Of a stretch of DNA of 64,000 bases, positions 16,933 to 25,570 are shown piece after piece. Source of the stretch: CAZMZW01 sp964571135 (lineage in GTDB: Bacteria > Chloroflexota > Anaerolineae > Anaerolineales > Anaerolineaceae); contig CAZMZW010000001.1 in assembly GCA_964571135.1 (NCBI GenBank), forward strand, positions 558,001-622,000, read 5' to 3'. The notes beneath the pieces were generated by a model, which was not told where the DNA came from, ran no database searches, and worked only from the letters and a program-made list of their open reading frames with translations. Every line of letters begins with the position of its first letter. Within the stretch, counting starts at the first letter, position 1. Both the position numbers and the translations under genes were made by a program.

Positions 16933-18474
16933 ATGGCTTCTGGATTTGTGATTAGAAAAAACCAATACTATGATTCAGTGTTTTTAATGGGAATAAATAA
17001 ACACTTATCCGAAGAAGAAGGCGTAACTCAATCTGCCATGCTGATGGGTTCTGAAAAGAATAAAGAACTCCTAAAGGATATTAATGTAATAAATGAGGAA
17101 ATAGAATCAGCCCAGCCCAATGACTTGATTATTGCAGTTGTGGCTGAATCCCAGATATTTGTAGATAAAGCCCTTGCAAGATTGGATTTTTGGCTCACGG
17201 CTGCAATTGAAAATGCACCGATTTCAAATCTTCATACTTTGCAGGAGGGTCTTGCGGAAAAACCCAATGCGAATCTTGCTGTCATTTCTCTTCCGGGAGA
17301 ATATGCAGCCCGGGAAGCTCGTAATGCAATAGACGCTGGATTGAATGTCTTTATCTTTAGTGACAATGTCAGTCTTGATGATGAGCTCGAATTAAAAAAG
17401 TTGGGTAAGCAAAAAAGTTTGCTGGTAATGGGACCTGACTGCGGCACAGGTATTATTAATGGTATTGGATTGGGTTTTTCCAATTCTATCAGGCGGGGTT
17501 CCATTGGAATCATTGCTTCAGCTGGAACAGGGTTGCAGGAATTTACCTGCCAGGTACACAACGGAGGTAGTGGTATTTCTCAGGCCATTGGTACGGGTAG
17601 CCATGATCTTTCTGAAATAATTGGAGGCCTGACTACATTGGCTGCCTTGGATCTTTTGGACGCTGATCTTCAAACCAGGATTATCGTCGTTTTATCTAAA
17701 CCACCTGCTTTAAAAACAATTGAAACCTTGGTTGCCAGGTTTAAAAAGAGCAAAAAACCGATCATCGCATGTTTCCTTGGTCATCAGGAAAAATTGGATG
17801 GCGAGGGAGTTGCTTTTAATCATGTCAGTCTTATTGATGAATCAGTTAATCTGGCAGTTCGGCTTGCTGGGGCTGAAATGGTCATTGAAAAATCTTATAA
17901 AGAGGACCTATCAAAACTAATTTCACGGGAAAAAACCGGGTTTAAGCCTGAACAAAAGTATTTACGCGGGATCATGGCAGGGGGTACTTATACTTATCAG
18001 ACCCAGCAAGTTTTGCGTTCCGCCGGGATTATCTCGTATTCAAATGCTCCATTGGATAAGAAAAATAAAATGGAAAACCCGGACCACAGTTGTGAGAATA
18101 GCATTGTGGATATGGGTGATGATCATTATACCCAGGGCAAACCTCATCCGATGATTGATGGAACTGAACGCAAACGGCGGATTTTGCTTGAAAGCCGTGA
18201 TCCGCAAGTGGCTGTTTTATTGGTGGATTTTATACTTGGATATGGAGCGTCTATGGATCCTGTTGGTGATTTATTAAATAGTATTATTGAAGCCAAACGA
18301 AATGTTAAGGACAGCGGTGGGTTTTTATCGGTGGTAGCCAATATTTGCGGTACCGGTGGTGACCCCCAGGACCTAAACCTGCAAAGAAAAATGCTTATTG
18401 AGGCGGGAGTGGTGGTTTTTAATAGTAATGCGGATGCTGCTCAATTTTGTGCAGAATTAATAAAAGGACGGTAG
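16933..18474 (+). CDS. FdrA-like protein (acyl-CoA synthetase-related), AllF-like
   Basis: A 513-aa cytoplasmic protein of the FdrA family, related to succinyl-CoA synthetase alpha/beta chains. It has an N-terminal FdrA-specific region (YDSVFLMGINKHLSEEEGV), a CoA-ligase-like segment with LVMGPDCGTGIINGIGLGF and IGIIASAGTGLQEF near residues 160-200, and a C-terminal domain with DFILGYGASMDP near residue 435. E. coli FdrA is the AllF partner in oxamate carbamoyl transfer. The gene follows DUF1116 by 38 bases and is followed 7 bases later by a 57-aa gene, so the three are one operon. AllH and carbamate kinase genes are not in the window. Confidence 0.82.
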   Translation: MASGFVIRKNQYYDSVFLMGINKHLSEEEGVTQSAMLMGSEKNKELLKDINVINEEIESAQPNDLIIAVVAESQIFVDKALARLDFWLTAAIENAPISNLHTLQEGLAEKPNANLAVISLPGEYAAREARNAIDAGLNVFIFSDNVSLDDELELKKLGKQKSLLVMGPDCGTGIINGIGLGFSNSIRRGSIGIIASAGTGLQEFTCQVHNGGSGISQAIGTGSHDLSEIIGGLTTLAALDLLDADLQTRIIVVLSKPPALKTIETLVARFKKSKKPIIACFLGHQEKLDGEGVAFNHVSLIDESVNLAVRLAGAEMVIEKSYKEDLSKLISREKTGFKPEQKYLRGIMAGGTYTYQTQQVLRSAGIISYSNAPLDKKNKMENPDHSCENSIVDMGDDHYTQGKPHPMIDGTERKRRILLESRDPQVAVLLVDFILGYGASMDPVGDLLNSIIEAKRNVKDSGGFLSVVANICGTGGDPQDLNLQRKMLIEAGVVVFNSNADAAQFCAELIKGR

Positions 18475-18481
18475 GTGTCAC

Positions 18482-18655
18482 ATGCCTGAAAAAAATAATG
18501 ACCTGTTGCATCAACCATTAATCATCATCAATCTTGGCCTGGAAAGTTTTGCGGAAAATATGAAGGGACAGGGCGCAGAGGTTGTTCAAGTGGATTGGAA
18601 ACCTCCTGCGGGTGGTGATAACGAGATGATGGATTTACTGGATACCTTGTTGTGA
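18482..18655 (+). CDS. 57-aa FdrA/DUF1116-associated small protein
   Basis: A short frame starting 7 bases after the FdrA stop, with ribosome site GGTAGGTG. It reads through QPLIIINLGLESFAENMKGQ then GAEVVQVDWKPPAGGDNE and ends DLLDTLL. The pattern INxGLxxF...QGxxVVxVDWxPPAGG is one I associate with an N-terminal module of longer DUF1116 proteins and with small 'FdrA domain' proteins in anaerobes. Here it is a stand-alone subunit last in the operon. It probably joins the DUF1116/FdrA complex. The recognition is from memory of the motif and needs a profile search. Confidence 0.65.
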   Translation: MPEKNNDLLHQPLIIINLGLESFAENMKGQGAEVVQVDWKPPAGGDNEMMDLLDTLL

Positions 18656-18845
18656 AAATATTCGCTTAATGTTCATTCCCAATTTCAAAAAGTGTTATGG
18701 GTGCAATCGCCTGATCCTTCTTAAAATGCAAAACCTCTTTATTCATCTCTTGGAACACAGTAGAGATAAATGAATAATTTGCGTTTTATTAATGGCTTTT
18801 GCTTGTTGATTTTTAGTCTTGATTCGGTATGGTTTTCAAAAGAAG

Positions 18846-18918
18846 TGCCCCCAACGGGACTCGAACCCGTGTTTCGGCCTTGAGAGGGCCGCGTCCTGGA
18901 CCGCTAGACAATGGGGGC
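18846..18918 (-). tRNA. tRNA-Glu (anticodon CTC)
   Basis: Read on the minus strand this is a 73-base cloverleaf. The 7-bp acceptor GCCCCCA pairs with TGGGGGC, the anticodon arm is CGGCC-CTCTCAA-GGCCG with anticodon CTC (codon GAG), the T-loop is TTCGAGT, and the discriminator base is A. CCA is not encoded. It sits alone in the gap between the small FdrA-associated gene and the PIN-TRAM gene, transcribed against both. Confidence 0.95.
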
Positions 18919-19015
18919 AGAAAAGCGCTCAAATTGTAGCATGCTGCCATACCTCTGTCAATTAATCTTTGTGGGTTCCGGTAAATAGAATTAATACAAT
19001 CTTATTCAAATTCAA

Positions 19016-19044
19016 TTGACTATTGAATGGCCTCATGATATTAT
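19016..19044 (+). promoter_or_regulatory. promoter of the PIN-TRAM/cysS/rlmB unit
   Basis: TTGACT (19016-19021) and TATTAT (19039-19044) with a 17-base spacer, each matching five of six consensus positions. Start of transcription would be near 19051, about 56 bases upstream of the first gene. Confidence 0.6.
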
Positions 19045-19106
19045 GATTTCAACGCGCAATTATTCTAATTAATTTCGCACTTTAACATCTTTGAAAGGAA
19101 ATTTCT

Positions 19107-20198
19107 ATGAAGAAAGCTGAACTTATTTTTCGTTTTCTTGGACTTATTATTTTTGCAATTATTGGTTTTTTTCTGGCGCAGTACCTGATAACCCTCATTG
19201 ACAAAACCTTAAACTGGGTGCCTTACTCCATCGGGGGTGCAGCCGTCCTGGCTGTCTTGGGTTTCTTTATATTTCCCTACATGACCATTCACCCGGTTAT
19301 CTGGGTCCGTTCTTATTTAACCAAGATCTCGGGGCAATCACTGCTGGCAGCCCTGGTTGGATTGATCATTGGTCTGCTGCTGGCAGCGCTTGTGACTATC
19401 CCGATCGCGCAAATGCCCTCACCTTTTAAAGAAGTACTGCCTTTTATTGCAGTATTGTTCTTTGGATACCTGGGAATTGCGATCGCTGAATCACGCGCCG
19501 ATGATTTTGGAGACCTGATGCGGTCTTTTCGGCGATCATCCCGCAGCGCTGGTCAGGAATCCACCTCACGCTGGAGCAGAGATAAATCCATCCTGATGGA
19601 TACAAGTGTGATCATCGATGGCCGGATCGTGGATATTGCCAAAACCGGTTTTCTGCCGGGTGCTTTGATTATTCCACGTTTTGTATTAAATGAACTTCAA
19701 TACGTCGCTGACTCGTCCGAGAACCTGCGCCGTCAACGGGGACGACGCGGAATTGATGTTGTTTCCCAGCTGCAAAAAGACAAAAGCATTTCGGTGACAG
19801 TGGTCGATCTGGACGTCGAAGGTGTTCGTGAAGTGGATGAGAAGTTGATTGCTCTCTCGAGACAGATGCATGTACCGATTTTGACAAATGATTTTAATCT
19901 CAATCGAATTGGTGAATTGCAGGGTGCACAGATACTTAATATTAATGATCTGGCCAATGCGGTTAAGTCCATTCTGATGCCAGGAGAAACTTTGCCCGTG
20001 CGAGTGATCCAGGAGGGTAAAGAATCCGGTCAGGGGGTGGCTTACCTGGACGATGGGACCATGGTGGTGATTGAAGATGGACAAAAATATATCAATAAAG
20101 AAATAACCGTTGAGGTTTCTAAAGTGCTCCAAACAGCGGCTGGCCGGATGATCTTTGCCCAACCCCGCGAAGAAACTTCTAAAAAGCGTCACAAATAG
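19107..20198 (+). CDS. membrane PIN-TRAM domain protein (YacL-like)
   Basis: A 363-aa protein with four N-terminal membrane segments (about residues 5-26, 34-55, 73-96, 105-125). A PIN ribonuclease-like domain begins at ILMDTSVIIDGRI (conserved Asp in MDTS), continues with FVLNELQYVADS and ends with ILTNDFNLNR. A C-terminal TRAM RNA-binding domain covers about 295-350 (LPVRVIQEGKESGQGVAYLD). This is the architecture of YacL/PilT-N-type proteins; activity is thought to be RNA cleavage at the membrane but is poorly known. It lies 8 bases upstream of cysS and probably shares its transcript, as in many Gram-positive-type genomes. Confidence 0.88.
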   Translation: MKKAELIFRFLGLIIFAIIGFFLAQYLITLIDKTLNWVPYSIGGAAVLAVLGFFIFPYMTIHPVIWVRSYLTKISGQSLLAALVGLIIGLLLAALVTIPIAQMPSPFKEVLPFIAVLFFGYLGIAIAESRADDFGDLMRSFRRSSRSAGQESTSRWSRDKSILMDTSVIIDGRIVDIAKTGFLPGALIIPRFVLNELQYVADSSENLRRQRGRRGIDVVSQLQKDKSISVTVVDLDVEGVREVDEKLIALSRQMHVPILTNDFNLNRIGELQGAQILNINDLANAVKSILMPGETLPVRVIQEGKESGQGVAYLDDGTMVVIEDGQKYINKEITVEVSKVLQTAAGRMIFAQPREETSKKRHK

Positions 20199-20206
20199 GA
20201 GCACCC

Positions 20207-21736
20207 ATGCCCATCCAGATTTACAACACCTTGACCAATAAAAAGGAGATCTTTGAAACCCTTCAACCTGGAAAGGTATTAATGTATGTCTGCGGCCCTA
20301 CTGTCTATGCCAAGGCGCATGTCGGGCATGCCATGTCCGCTCTGGTTTTTGATATTATTCGGCGCTATCTTGAGCATGCCGGGTATGAGGTCCGTCATGT
20401 GATGAATTTCACGGATGTGGATGATAAGATCATTCAGCGTGCTAATGCCCTTAAGGTGGATCCGTACCAGTTATCCCAGGGGTATATAGGTGAATTTAAT
20501 AATCATTTAACGCAGTTAAACATTCAACCTGCCACGGTTAACCCGCGCGCGACCGAAGAGATGAAAAATATTCTCGATCTGATAAGTGATCTGATCGAAA
20601 AAGGTTTCGCTTATCCAAAAGAAGGGGATGTGTATTTCCGGGTACGTAAATTAAAGGATTACGGCAAACTTTCCGGGCGCAAACTTGAGGATATGCAGGC
20701 AGGTTCCCGGATTGAAGTGGATGAGCGCAAGGAAGACCCAATGGATTTTGCATTATGGAAATCAGCTAAACCGGGTGAACCTGCCTGGGACAGCCCCTGG
20801 GGAAAGGGCCGTCCGGGTTGGCATATCGAATGTTCCGCAATGAGCATGAACCACCTGGGTGAACAGATCGATATTCACGGCGGCGGGAATGATTTAATCT
20901 TTCCTCATCATGAGAATGAGATCGCCCAGTCCGAAGCTGCCACTGGCAAATCCTTTTCCCGTTTTTGGATTCATAATGGTATGATGAGGTTAAGCGGTGA
21001 AAAAATGTCCAAATCACTGGGCAATCTGGTCACGATTGAAGAATTTCTTTCCAAACATTCCACAGATAACTTGCGCATGATGGTGCTTAATTCCGGTTAT
21101 CACAATCCCCTGACCTTTAATGGTGAGGTCATCGAACAGGCGGAAAGTGCATTGGAACGGCTGCGTTCAGCTCTTAAATCGGCTCTCCTTGAAGTAAAAG
21201 GGGTCGCGGCTAAGCGTCTTTCTGTTTTCCAGGGTGAGATTGAAACTGCTAAAAAAGATTTTGAAACCTTTATGCAGGATGATTTCAATACCTCTGGCGC
21301 TTTGAGTGCCATGTTTAATCTTGTTCGGGTAATCAACACCTTACGCGATGAAGGCGCATCCTATGATCAATTATCTTTAGGTCAAACGGCACTGCGCGAA
21401 CTGGCTGGAATTTTAGGATTAAAGTTAGAAGTTGACTCTCAAATTGCCCATCCGATTGATCAATTTAAAAATCTATTGGTTGAAGAAGTCCAAATATTAA
21501 AAAAATCTTCTTCATATGAAAATTCCGAAGAATTTAGAAAGATTATCGATCAAATCGAATATCAAATAAGTATAAATGCCGATCTGCAATTAATCGGGGA
21601 AAAGTTAAAAGATGCACGTGATGTATCGAGAAAACTAAAAAATTATAAAGATTCCGACGAAATTAGGAATTTTTCTACTAGTACAGGGATGGGTTTTGAA
21701 GATACGTTAGGTGGAACAATTTTAATTTGGAAATGA
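20207..21736 (+). CDS. cysS: cysteinyl-tRNA synthetase
   Basis: A 509-aa class I aminoacyl-tRNA synthetase that charges tRNA-Cys. Seen: the zinc/active-site start MYVCGPTVYAKAHVGHAMS, with HVGH as the HIGH motif; FTDVDDKII; the Zn ligand region GRPGWHIECSAM; HHENEIAQSEAATG; and KMSKS at GEKMSKSLGN. Length is a little above the usual 460-480 aa because of extra helical sequence in the C-terminal anticodon-binding region (about 430-490), which is also slightly richer in A/T. Its stop overlaps the rlmB start (ATGA). Confidence 0.95.
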   Translation: MPIQIYNTLTNKKEIFETLQPGKVLMYVCGPTVYAKAHVGHAMSALVFDIIRRYLEHAGYEVRHVMNFTDVDDKIIQRANALKVDPYQLSQGYIGEFNNHLTQLNIQPATVNPRATEEMKNILDLISDLIEKGFAYPKEGDVYFRVRKLKDYGKLSGRKLEDMQAGSRIEVDERKEDPMDFALWKSAKPGEPAWDSPWGKGRPGWHIECSAMSMNHLGEQIDIHGGGNDLIFPHHENEIAQSEAATGKSFSRFWIHNGMMRLSGEKMSKSLGNLVTIEEFLSKHSTDNLRMMVLNSGYHNPLTFNGEVIEQAESALERLRSALKSALLEVKGVAAKRLSVFQGEIETAKKDFETFMQDDFNTSGALSAMFNLVRVINTLRDEGASYDQLSLGQTALRELAGILGLKLEVDSQIAHPIDQFKNLLVEEVQILKKSSSYENSEEFRKIIDQIEYQISINADLQLIGEKLKDARDVSRKLKNYKDSDEIRNFSTSTGMGFEDTLGGTILIWK

Positions 21737-22476
21737 AAGAATGGATTGCAGGACGCAACCCTGTTTATGAAGCTTTGGCTGCTAAACGGCGGCAATTTTT
21801 TCAATTATTCCTGGCCAAAGGGGTGGATGAAAAAGGGCGTATCACTTATATTAATCAGTTAGCCAGGCAATCCCATATTCCAATAGAGTATGTGGACCGC
21901 AATCAGCTGAATGGGTTGGCGGAAAATCATCAAGGCGTCGCGCTGCAGGTGAGTGCATACCCTTATGTTGACCTTGGCGATATGATTGACCTGGCTCAAA
22001 GCAGAAACGAAAAACCCTTCATCTTGATCCTGGATGTGCTTCAAGATCCGCAGAATTTTGGGAATCTGATCCGTAGTGCAGAAGTATTTGGCGTCCACGG
22101 AATTATTATTCCACCCAACCGGGCTGTGGGTGTTATTCCCAGTGTGGTGCATGCCTCCTCAGGCGCAAGCGAGCATATGCTCATAGCGGTGAGTAACCTG
22201 GCTCAGGCGATCGAAGCGCTGAAACAGAATGACATCTGGGTTGTCGGTCTGGAATTCAACTCTTCGGCTCAACCGATCGCTTCCATTTCGCTTAAAGGTC
22301 CTTTGGCATTGGTAGTCGGCAGTGAAGGGGAGGGTTTGCGCGAATTGACCAGGAAGTCCTGCGATTTTCTTGCTTTTTTACCCATGAGTGGAAAGATCGA
22401 ATCACTGAATGCGGCGGTGGCGGGATCGATAGCGCTGTATCTGGTTATCACGGCAAGGCACGCAGGGGAGAAATAA
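21733..22476 (+). CDS. rlmB: 23S rRNA 2'-O-methyltransferase, SpoU/TrmH family (RlmB-like)
   Basis: A 247-aa SPOUT enzyme predicted to methylate the ribose of a 23S rRNA guanosine (G2251 in E. coli). It has an N-terminal substrate-binding domain (IAGRNPVYEAL) and a knotted C-terminal domain with motif 1 DVLQDPQNFGNLIRSAEVFG, motif 2 LALVVGSEGEGL and motif 3 PMSGKIESLNAAVAGSIAL. I start at the ATG overlapping the cysS stop rather than the TTG six bases upstream. The cysS-rlmB pairing is common. It converges with serS, 8 bases between stops. Confidence 0.9.
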   Translation: MKEWIAGRNPVYEALAAKRRQFFQLFLAKGVDEKGRITYINQLARQSHIPIEYVDRNQLNGLAENHQGVALQVSAYPYVDLGDMIDLAQSRNEKPFILILDVLQDPQNFGNLIRSAEVFGVHGIIIPPNRAVGVIPSVVHASSGASEHMLIAVSNLAQAIEALKQNDIWVVGLEFNSSAQPIASISLKGPLALVVGSEGEGLRELTRKSCDFLAFLPMSGKIESLNAAVAGSIALYLVITARHAGEK

Positions 22477-22484
22477 TTATATTT

Positions 22485-23759
22485 TCATGATTCAGGTTCT
22501 ATTCGGGTGATTCCACCCATCCACGGTTTAAGGACTTCCGGGATAAGGATTGTTCCATCCTTCTGCTGGTTGTTTTCCAGAACGGCGATCAGTGTGCGCG
22601 GTAAGCCCAAACCTGAACCATTCAGGGTATGCACAAAGTCTTTCTTGCCGTCGGAATCCTTGAACTTGATGTTTGCCCGCCTGGCTTGAAAATCACCTAC
22701 ATTGGATATCGAAGATACCTCCAGCCATTCTGCACATCCAGCCGCCCATACCTCAACGTCAAACGCTTTTTTTCCATTGAAACCCAGATCTCCTGTACAT
22801 TGCTGCACAATGCGATAGGGTAGCCCGAGATCCGCGCAAGTTTGGGCGGCATCCGTCACCATTTTTTCCAATTCGCGGGCGGAATCTTCCGGTTTGCAAT
22901 AGGTGTACATTTCCACCTTGTCAAACTGGTGACCGCGTTTAATCCCGCGTACGTCCCTTCCAGCGCTCATTTTTTCACGCCTGAAACAGGCTGTATAGGC
23001 AGTGTAATGGAAAGGTAATTTGCTTCCATCCAGTACATCACCCATATGAATACCAGTCAAAGGTACTTCGGCGGTCGGCACCATCCACAAGTCTTCTTCG
23101 TGGTCTTTGTAAAGGTTATCCACAAATTTTGGTAGTTGTCCGGAGGCAAATAAAGTATCACCTTTCACCATGAAAGGGGGATATTTTTCCAGGTATCCCT
23201 GTCGGCTGTGTAGATCCAACATCCAGGCGATTAAAGCTCGCTGAAGGCGGGCTCCCGCCCCGCTTAGAACGTAAAATCGTGAGCCTGTGATCTTGATGCC
23301 CTGTTCAAAATTTATTATGCCAAGTTTGGTTCCCAGATCCCAATGTGGAAGCGGTGGAAAATCGAAAATGGGCTTTTCCCCCACAGTTTTGATTACGGGA
23401 TTCTGGGTATCATCCTTTCCAATGGGCACATCCGCATCCGGGATGTTGGGAATAATGGCTATTAATTTGTTCAACTCCTCATCCACTAGATTCACTTTCT
23501 CGTCTAATTTACTGATCCGCTCGCCTACCTCACGCATCGATATGATTTTTATTTCCCGTTCTTTGGAATTCTTGGATTGGCTTATTTCTTTAGAGACAGC
23601 ATTTCGTTCAGCTTTGAGTGTTTCCACCTCAACCAATAATTTTCGGCGTTGAGCATCGATTGACATGACCTGATCAACAATATTTGTTTCCATCTGGCGT
23701 TTTTGAAGCGCTTCTTTAACCACCTGTGGCTGTTCGCGGATTAATTTGATATCCAGCAT
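22485..23759 (-). CDS. serS: seryl-tRNA synthetase
   Basis: A 424-aa class II synthetase. An N-terminal coiled-coil arm (about residues 30-100) that binds the long variable arm of tRNA-Ser is followed by the catalytic core. The core has motif 2 CFRREKMSAGRDVRGIKRGHQF and motif 3 LNGSGLGLPRTLIAVLENNQ. I use the ATG at 23759 (MLDIKLIREQP), which follows the ribosome site AAGGAGAG; the frame remains open nine codons further up into the leader. Expression is controlled by the T-box leader immediately upstream. Confidence 0.95.
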   Translation of the reverse strand: MLDIKLIREQPQVVKEALQKRQMETNIVDQVMSIDAQRRKLLVEVETLKAERNAVSKEISQSKNSKEREIKIISMREVGERISKLDEKVNLVDEELNKLIAIIPNIPDADVPIGKDDTQNPVIKTVGEKPIFDFPPLPHWDLGTKLGIINFEQGIKITGSRFYVLSGAGARLQRALIAWMLDLHSRQGYLEKYPPFMVKGDTLFASGQLPKFVDNLYKDHEEDLWMVPTAEVPLTGIHMGDVLDGSKLPFHYTAYTACFRREKMSAGRDVRGIKRGHQFDKVEMYTYCKPEDSARELEKMVTDAAQTCADLGLPYRIVQQCTGDLGFNGKKAFDVEVWAAGCAEWLEVSSISNVGDFQARRANIKFKDSDGKKDFVHTLNGSGLGLPRTLIAVLENNQQKDGTILIPEVLKPWMGGITRIEPES

Positions 23760-23765
23760 ATTTCT

Positions 23766-23950
23766 CTCCTTGGTTAAATGCAACACCCCTCTGTCTGCAG
23801 GACGAGGGGTGATCGTGGTGCCACCTGCTTTTACTGAGAAATTTCAGTCTCATTGGGCGGTAACGGCTGCCTCCGTCTCCTTTACGGTCTCGCGACCCCT
23901 GCAGGAGAAACCCGCTCGATTGAGCTGCCGGATTGGATGTCCGGGCTGGT
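23766..23950 (-). promoter_or_regulatory. T-box riboswitch leader of serS
   Basis: On the minus strand the leader holds the T-box core AGGTGGCACCACGA (23813-23826). It is followed by a terminator-type stem CACCCCTC / GAGGGGTG (between 23783 and 23812), one arm of which can pair with the core as antiterminator. Upstream lie the paired elements of stem I. The leader senses uncharged tRNA, here tRNA-Ser by position. I could not place the specifier codon with confidence. The T-run after the terminator stem is poor, so control could be partly translational. Confidence 0.85.
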
Positions 23951-23965
23951 TTTTGAATTTGCCTG

Positions 23966-24011
23966 ATTATACCATTTTGAAAACTCAGGAAAATGTTATG
24001 TACGATATAAT
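23966..24011. promoter_or_regulatory. divergent -10 elements for serS (minus) and the sigma gene (plus)
   Basis: A perfect TATAAT is present on the minus strand at 23966-23971, upstream of the T-box leader, and another on the plus strand at 24006-24011, upstream of the ECF sigma gene. Neither has a convincing TTGACA at the right spacing. Promoter assignment rests on the -10 hexamers and on gene orientation. Confidence 0.45.
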
Positions 24012-24048
24012 GCCTAAATCATAAATTCAGGAAAATTCTAAGCTATTT

Positions 24049-24663
24049 ATGGATGAACTGGCCCTGATTCAATCTGCAAAAAAAGGTGACCTGGATGCGT
24101 TTAACCGCCTGGTCCTACTTTATCAGGAACAGGCTTTCAATGTTGCTGTCCGCATCCTTGCTGATGAGCACCTGGCGGAAGACGCCACCCAGGAATCATT
24201 CATCTCTGCTTATCGAAATATTGGAGGTTTTCGTGGGGGTTCATTTCGCGCTTGGATTTTAAGGATCATCACCAACCGCTGCTATGATGAATTGCGGAGG
24301 CAAAAGCGTCAGCCAAGCCAGCCTCTTGATTCTATAAACAATGATAATGAAGAGGAAATGGATGATCCTTTTCTTTTAAAAGATGAACATCATTTGCCGG
24401 AGGTCGAAACCGAAAAGCATGAACTGGAAACCGCCATTCAGAAGTGTATTGAAGGGTTGAGCGGAGATTTCCGCACAGTTGTTGTTCTGGTGGATATCCA
24501 GGGGCTGGACTATCAGGAAGCCTGCCAGATCATTCAGAAACCTTTGGGAACTCTAAAAAGCCGGTTGGCTCGGGCCCGTTTATCACTCCAGGATTGTCTG
24601 CTGGGGTTTTGGGAACTTTTACCAGCTGATTACCGTCTTAAACGTAAGGGCAGCCATGAATAA
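24049..24663 (+). CDS. ECF-type RNA polymerase sigma factor
   Basis: A 204-aa sigma factor with region 2 (FNRLVLLYQEQAFNVAVRIL, then DATQESFISAYRNIGGF and RAWILRIITNRCYDELRRQ) and region 4 (CIEGLSGDFRTVVVLVDIQG, then YQEACQIIQKPLGTLKSRLARAR). Between them is a 45-residue acidic linker. It directs RNA polymerase to a small regulon, probably linked to envelope state. Its last 8 bases overlap the start of the next gene, which looks like its membrane anti-sigma factor. The stress sensed is not evident. Confidence 0.92.
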   Translation: MDELALIQSAKKGDLDAFNRLVLLYQEQAFNVAVRILADEHLAEDATQESFISAYRNIGGFRGGSFRAWILRIITNRCYDELRRQKRQPSQPLDSINNDNEEEMDDPFLLKDEHHLPEVETEKHELETAIQKCIEGLSGDFRTVVVLVDIQGLDYQEACQIIQKPLGTLKSRLARARLSLQDCLLGFWELLPADYRLKRKGSHE

Positions 24664-25486
24664 CCCAATTTTAGAAAAAGATCTTGAGCTGCTTTCTTCT
24701 TATTTGGATGGTCAGCTTTCGCTTTCAGAAGAGAGCCAGGTGGAAGAGCGTCTTGATTCTGATTCTGCTTTTCATGACACTTATGAAAAATTAGAGCGCA
24801 CCCACCTTATACTCAGCAGCCTTACCCAGCTTCCTGTTCCTCATAATTTCACTCTCTCTCCAGATCTGAATAAAAAAAAGAGTAATTTCCCATCCTTTTT
24901 CCAGTTTTTTCGCTTATCTTCGGCAATTGCCACGCTGGGTTTGGTGGTTCTATTAGCGATTGATTATTTTCCCTTTGCGGCACAACAACCTGTGTTCCAA
25001 AGAGTTGAGGTAGTTCAAGTGCCTGCGGCGGCTGCTCCAGTTGCGAAATCAAATGAACCGCCCATAATCATCATCTGGGGATCTTCCCAACCCGAATTGC
25101 TAGGTAAAGGTGGAGGTGGCGGCAATGGACAGGGAGGAGCAAATTCAGCCTATACGATCCCTCAACCTGATATTGCATCTCCTGGATTAAGCAGTGAGAT
25201 GGCTGTCCCTCCAACTCAACCCATTTCACCTCAGTTGGCACCTTCCCTGGCGTCTCCATCGGAAGATACAATGTCAGCTCCTGAAACCGGGATTGGTGGA
25301 ACTGGTCCGATTCTTGGAATTCCACCTTCAAATGATCGCGGGTCAATCTTATCTACTTTAGCAATTCACCCTGTCTCAGTCACAATCGAAAAAATAAGTA
25401 CGATCCGTGTTTTTGAATTGATGGTGGGATCATTTGCCCTGTTAGCTGGGATCGTTGCTTATCTTCTAAATAAGAGACAGTTTTAA
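24656..25486 (+). CDS. membrane-anchored anti-sigma factor, putative
   Basis: A 276-aa protein. Residues 1-50 form a helical cytoplasmic region (LELLSSYLDGQLSLSEESQVEERL) like the anti-sigma domain of RsiW/ZAS proteins, but without the HxxxCxxC zinc motif. A membrane segment follows at about 83-105. Then a long extracytoplasmic Pro/Ser/Gly-rich linker includes the run GKGGGGGNGQGG, and a second membrane segment lies at about 250-268. Overlap with the sigma gene (8 bases) supports the pairing. It is called by position and layout; the domain is weakly conserved. Confidence 0.65.
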   Translation: MNNPILEKDLELLSSYLDGQLSLSEESQVEERLDSDSAFHDTYEKLERTHLILSSLTQLPVPHNFTLSPDLNKKKSNFPSFFQFFRLSSAIATLGLVVLLAIDYFPFAAQQPVFQRVEVVQVPAAAAPVAKSNEPPIIIIWGSSQPELLGKGGGGGNGQGGANSAYTIPQPDIASPGLSSEMAVPPTQPISPQLAPSLASPSEDTMSAPETGIGGTGPILGIPPSNDRGSILSTLAIHPVSVTIEKISTIRVFELMVGSFALLAGIVAYLLNKRQF

Positions 25487-25493
25487 TAAAAAT

Positions 25494-25518
25494 CAGACCG
25501 GTTTAGACGGTCCTTTTT
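25494..25518 (+). terminator. weak intrinsic terminator after the sigma/anti-sigma pair
   Basis: GACCG-gtttaga-CGGTC followed by CTTTTTCC. The 5-bp stem is short, so termination may be partial and ftsK may be read from the upstream promoter as well. Confidence 0.5.
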
Positions 25519-25570
25519 CCAATGGATCATACGGGTGCTATAATTAGAACAATATTTCGGAAAAAAACCT

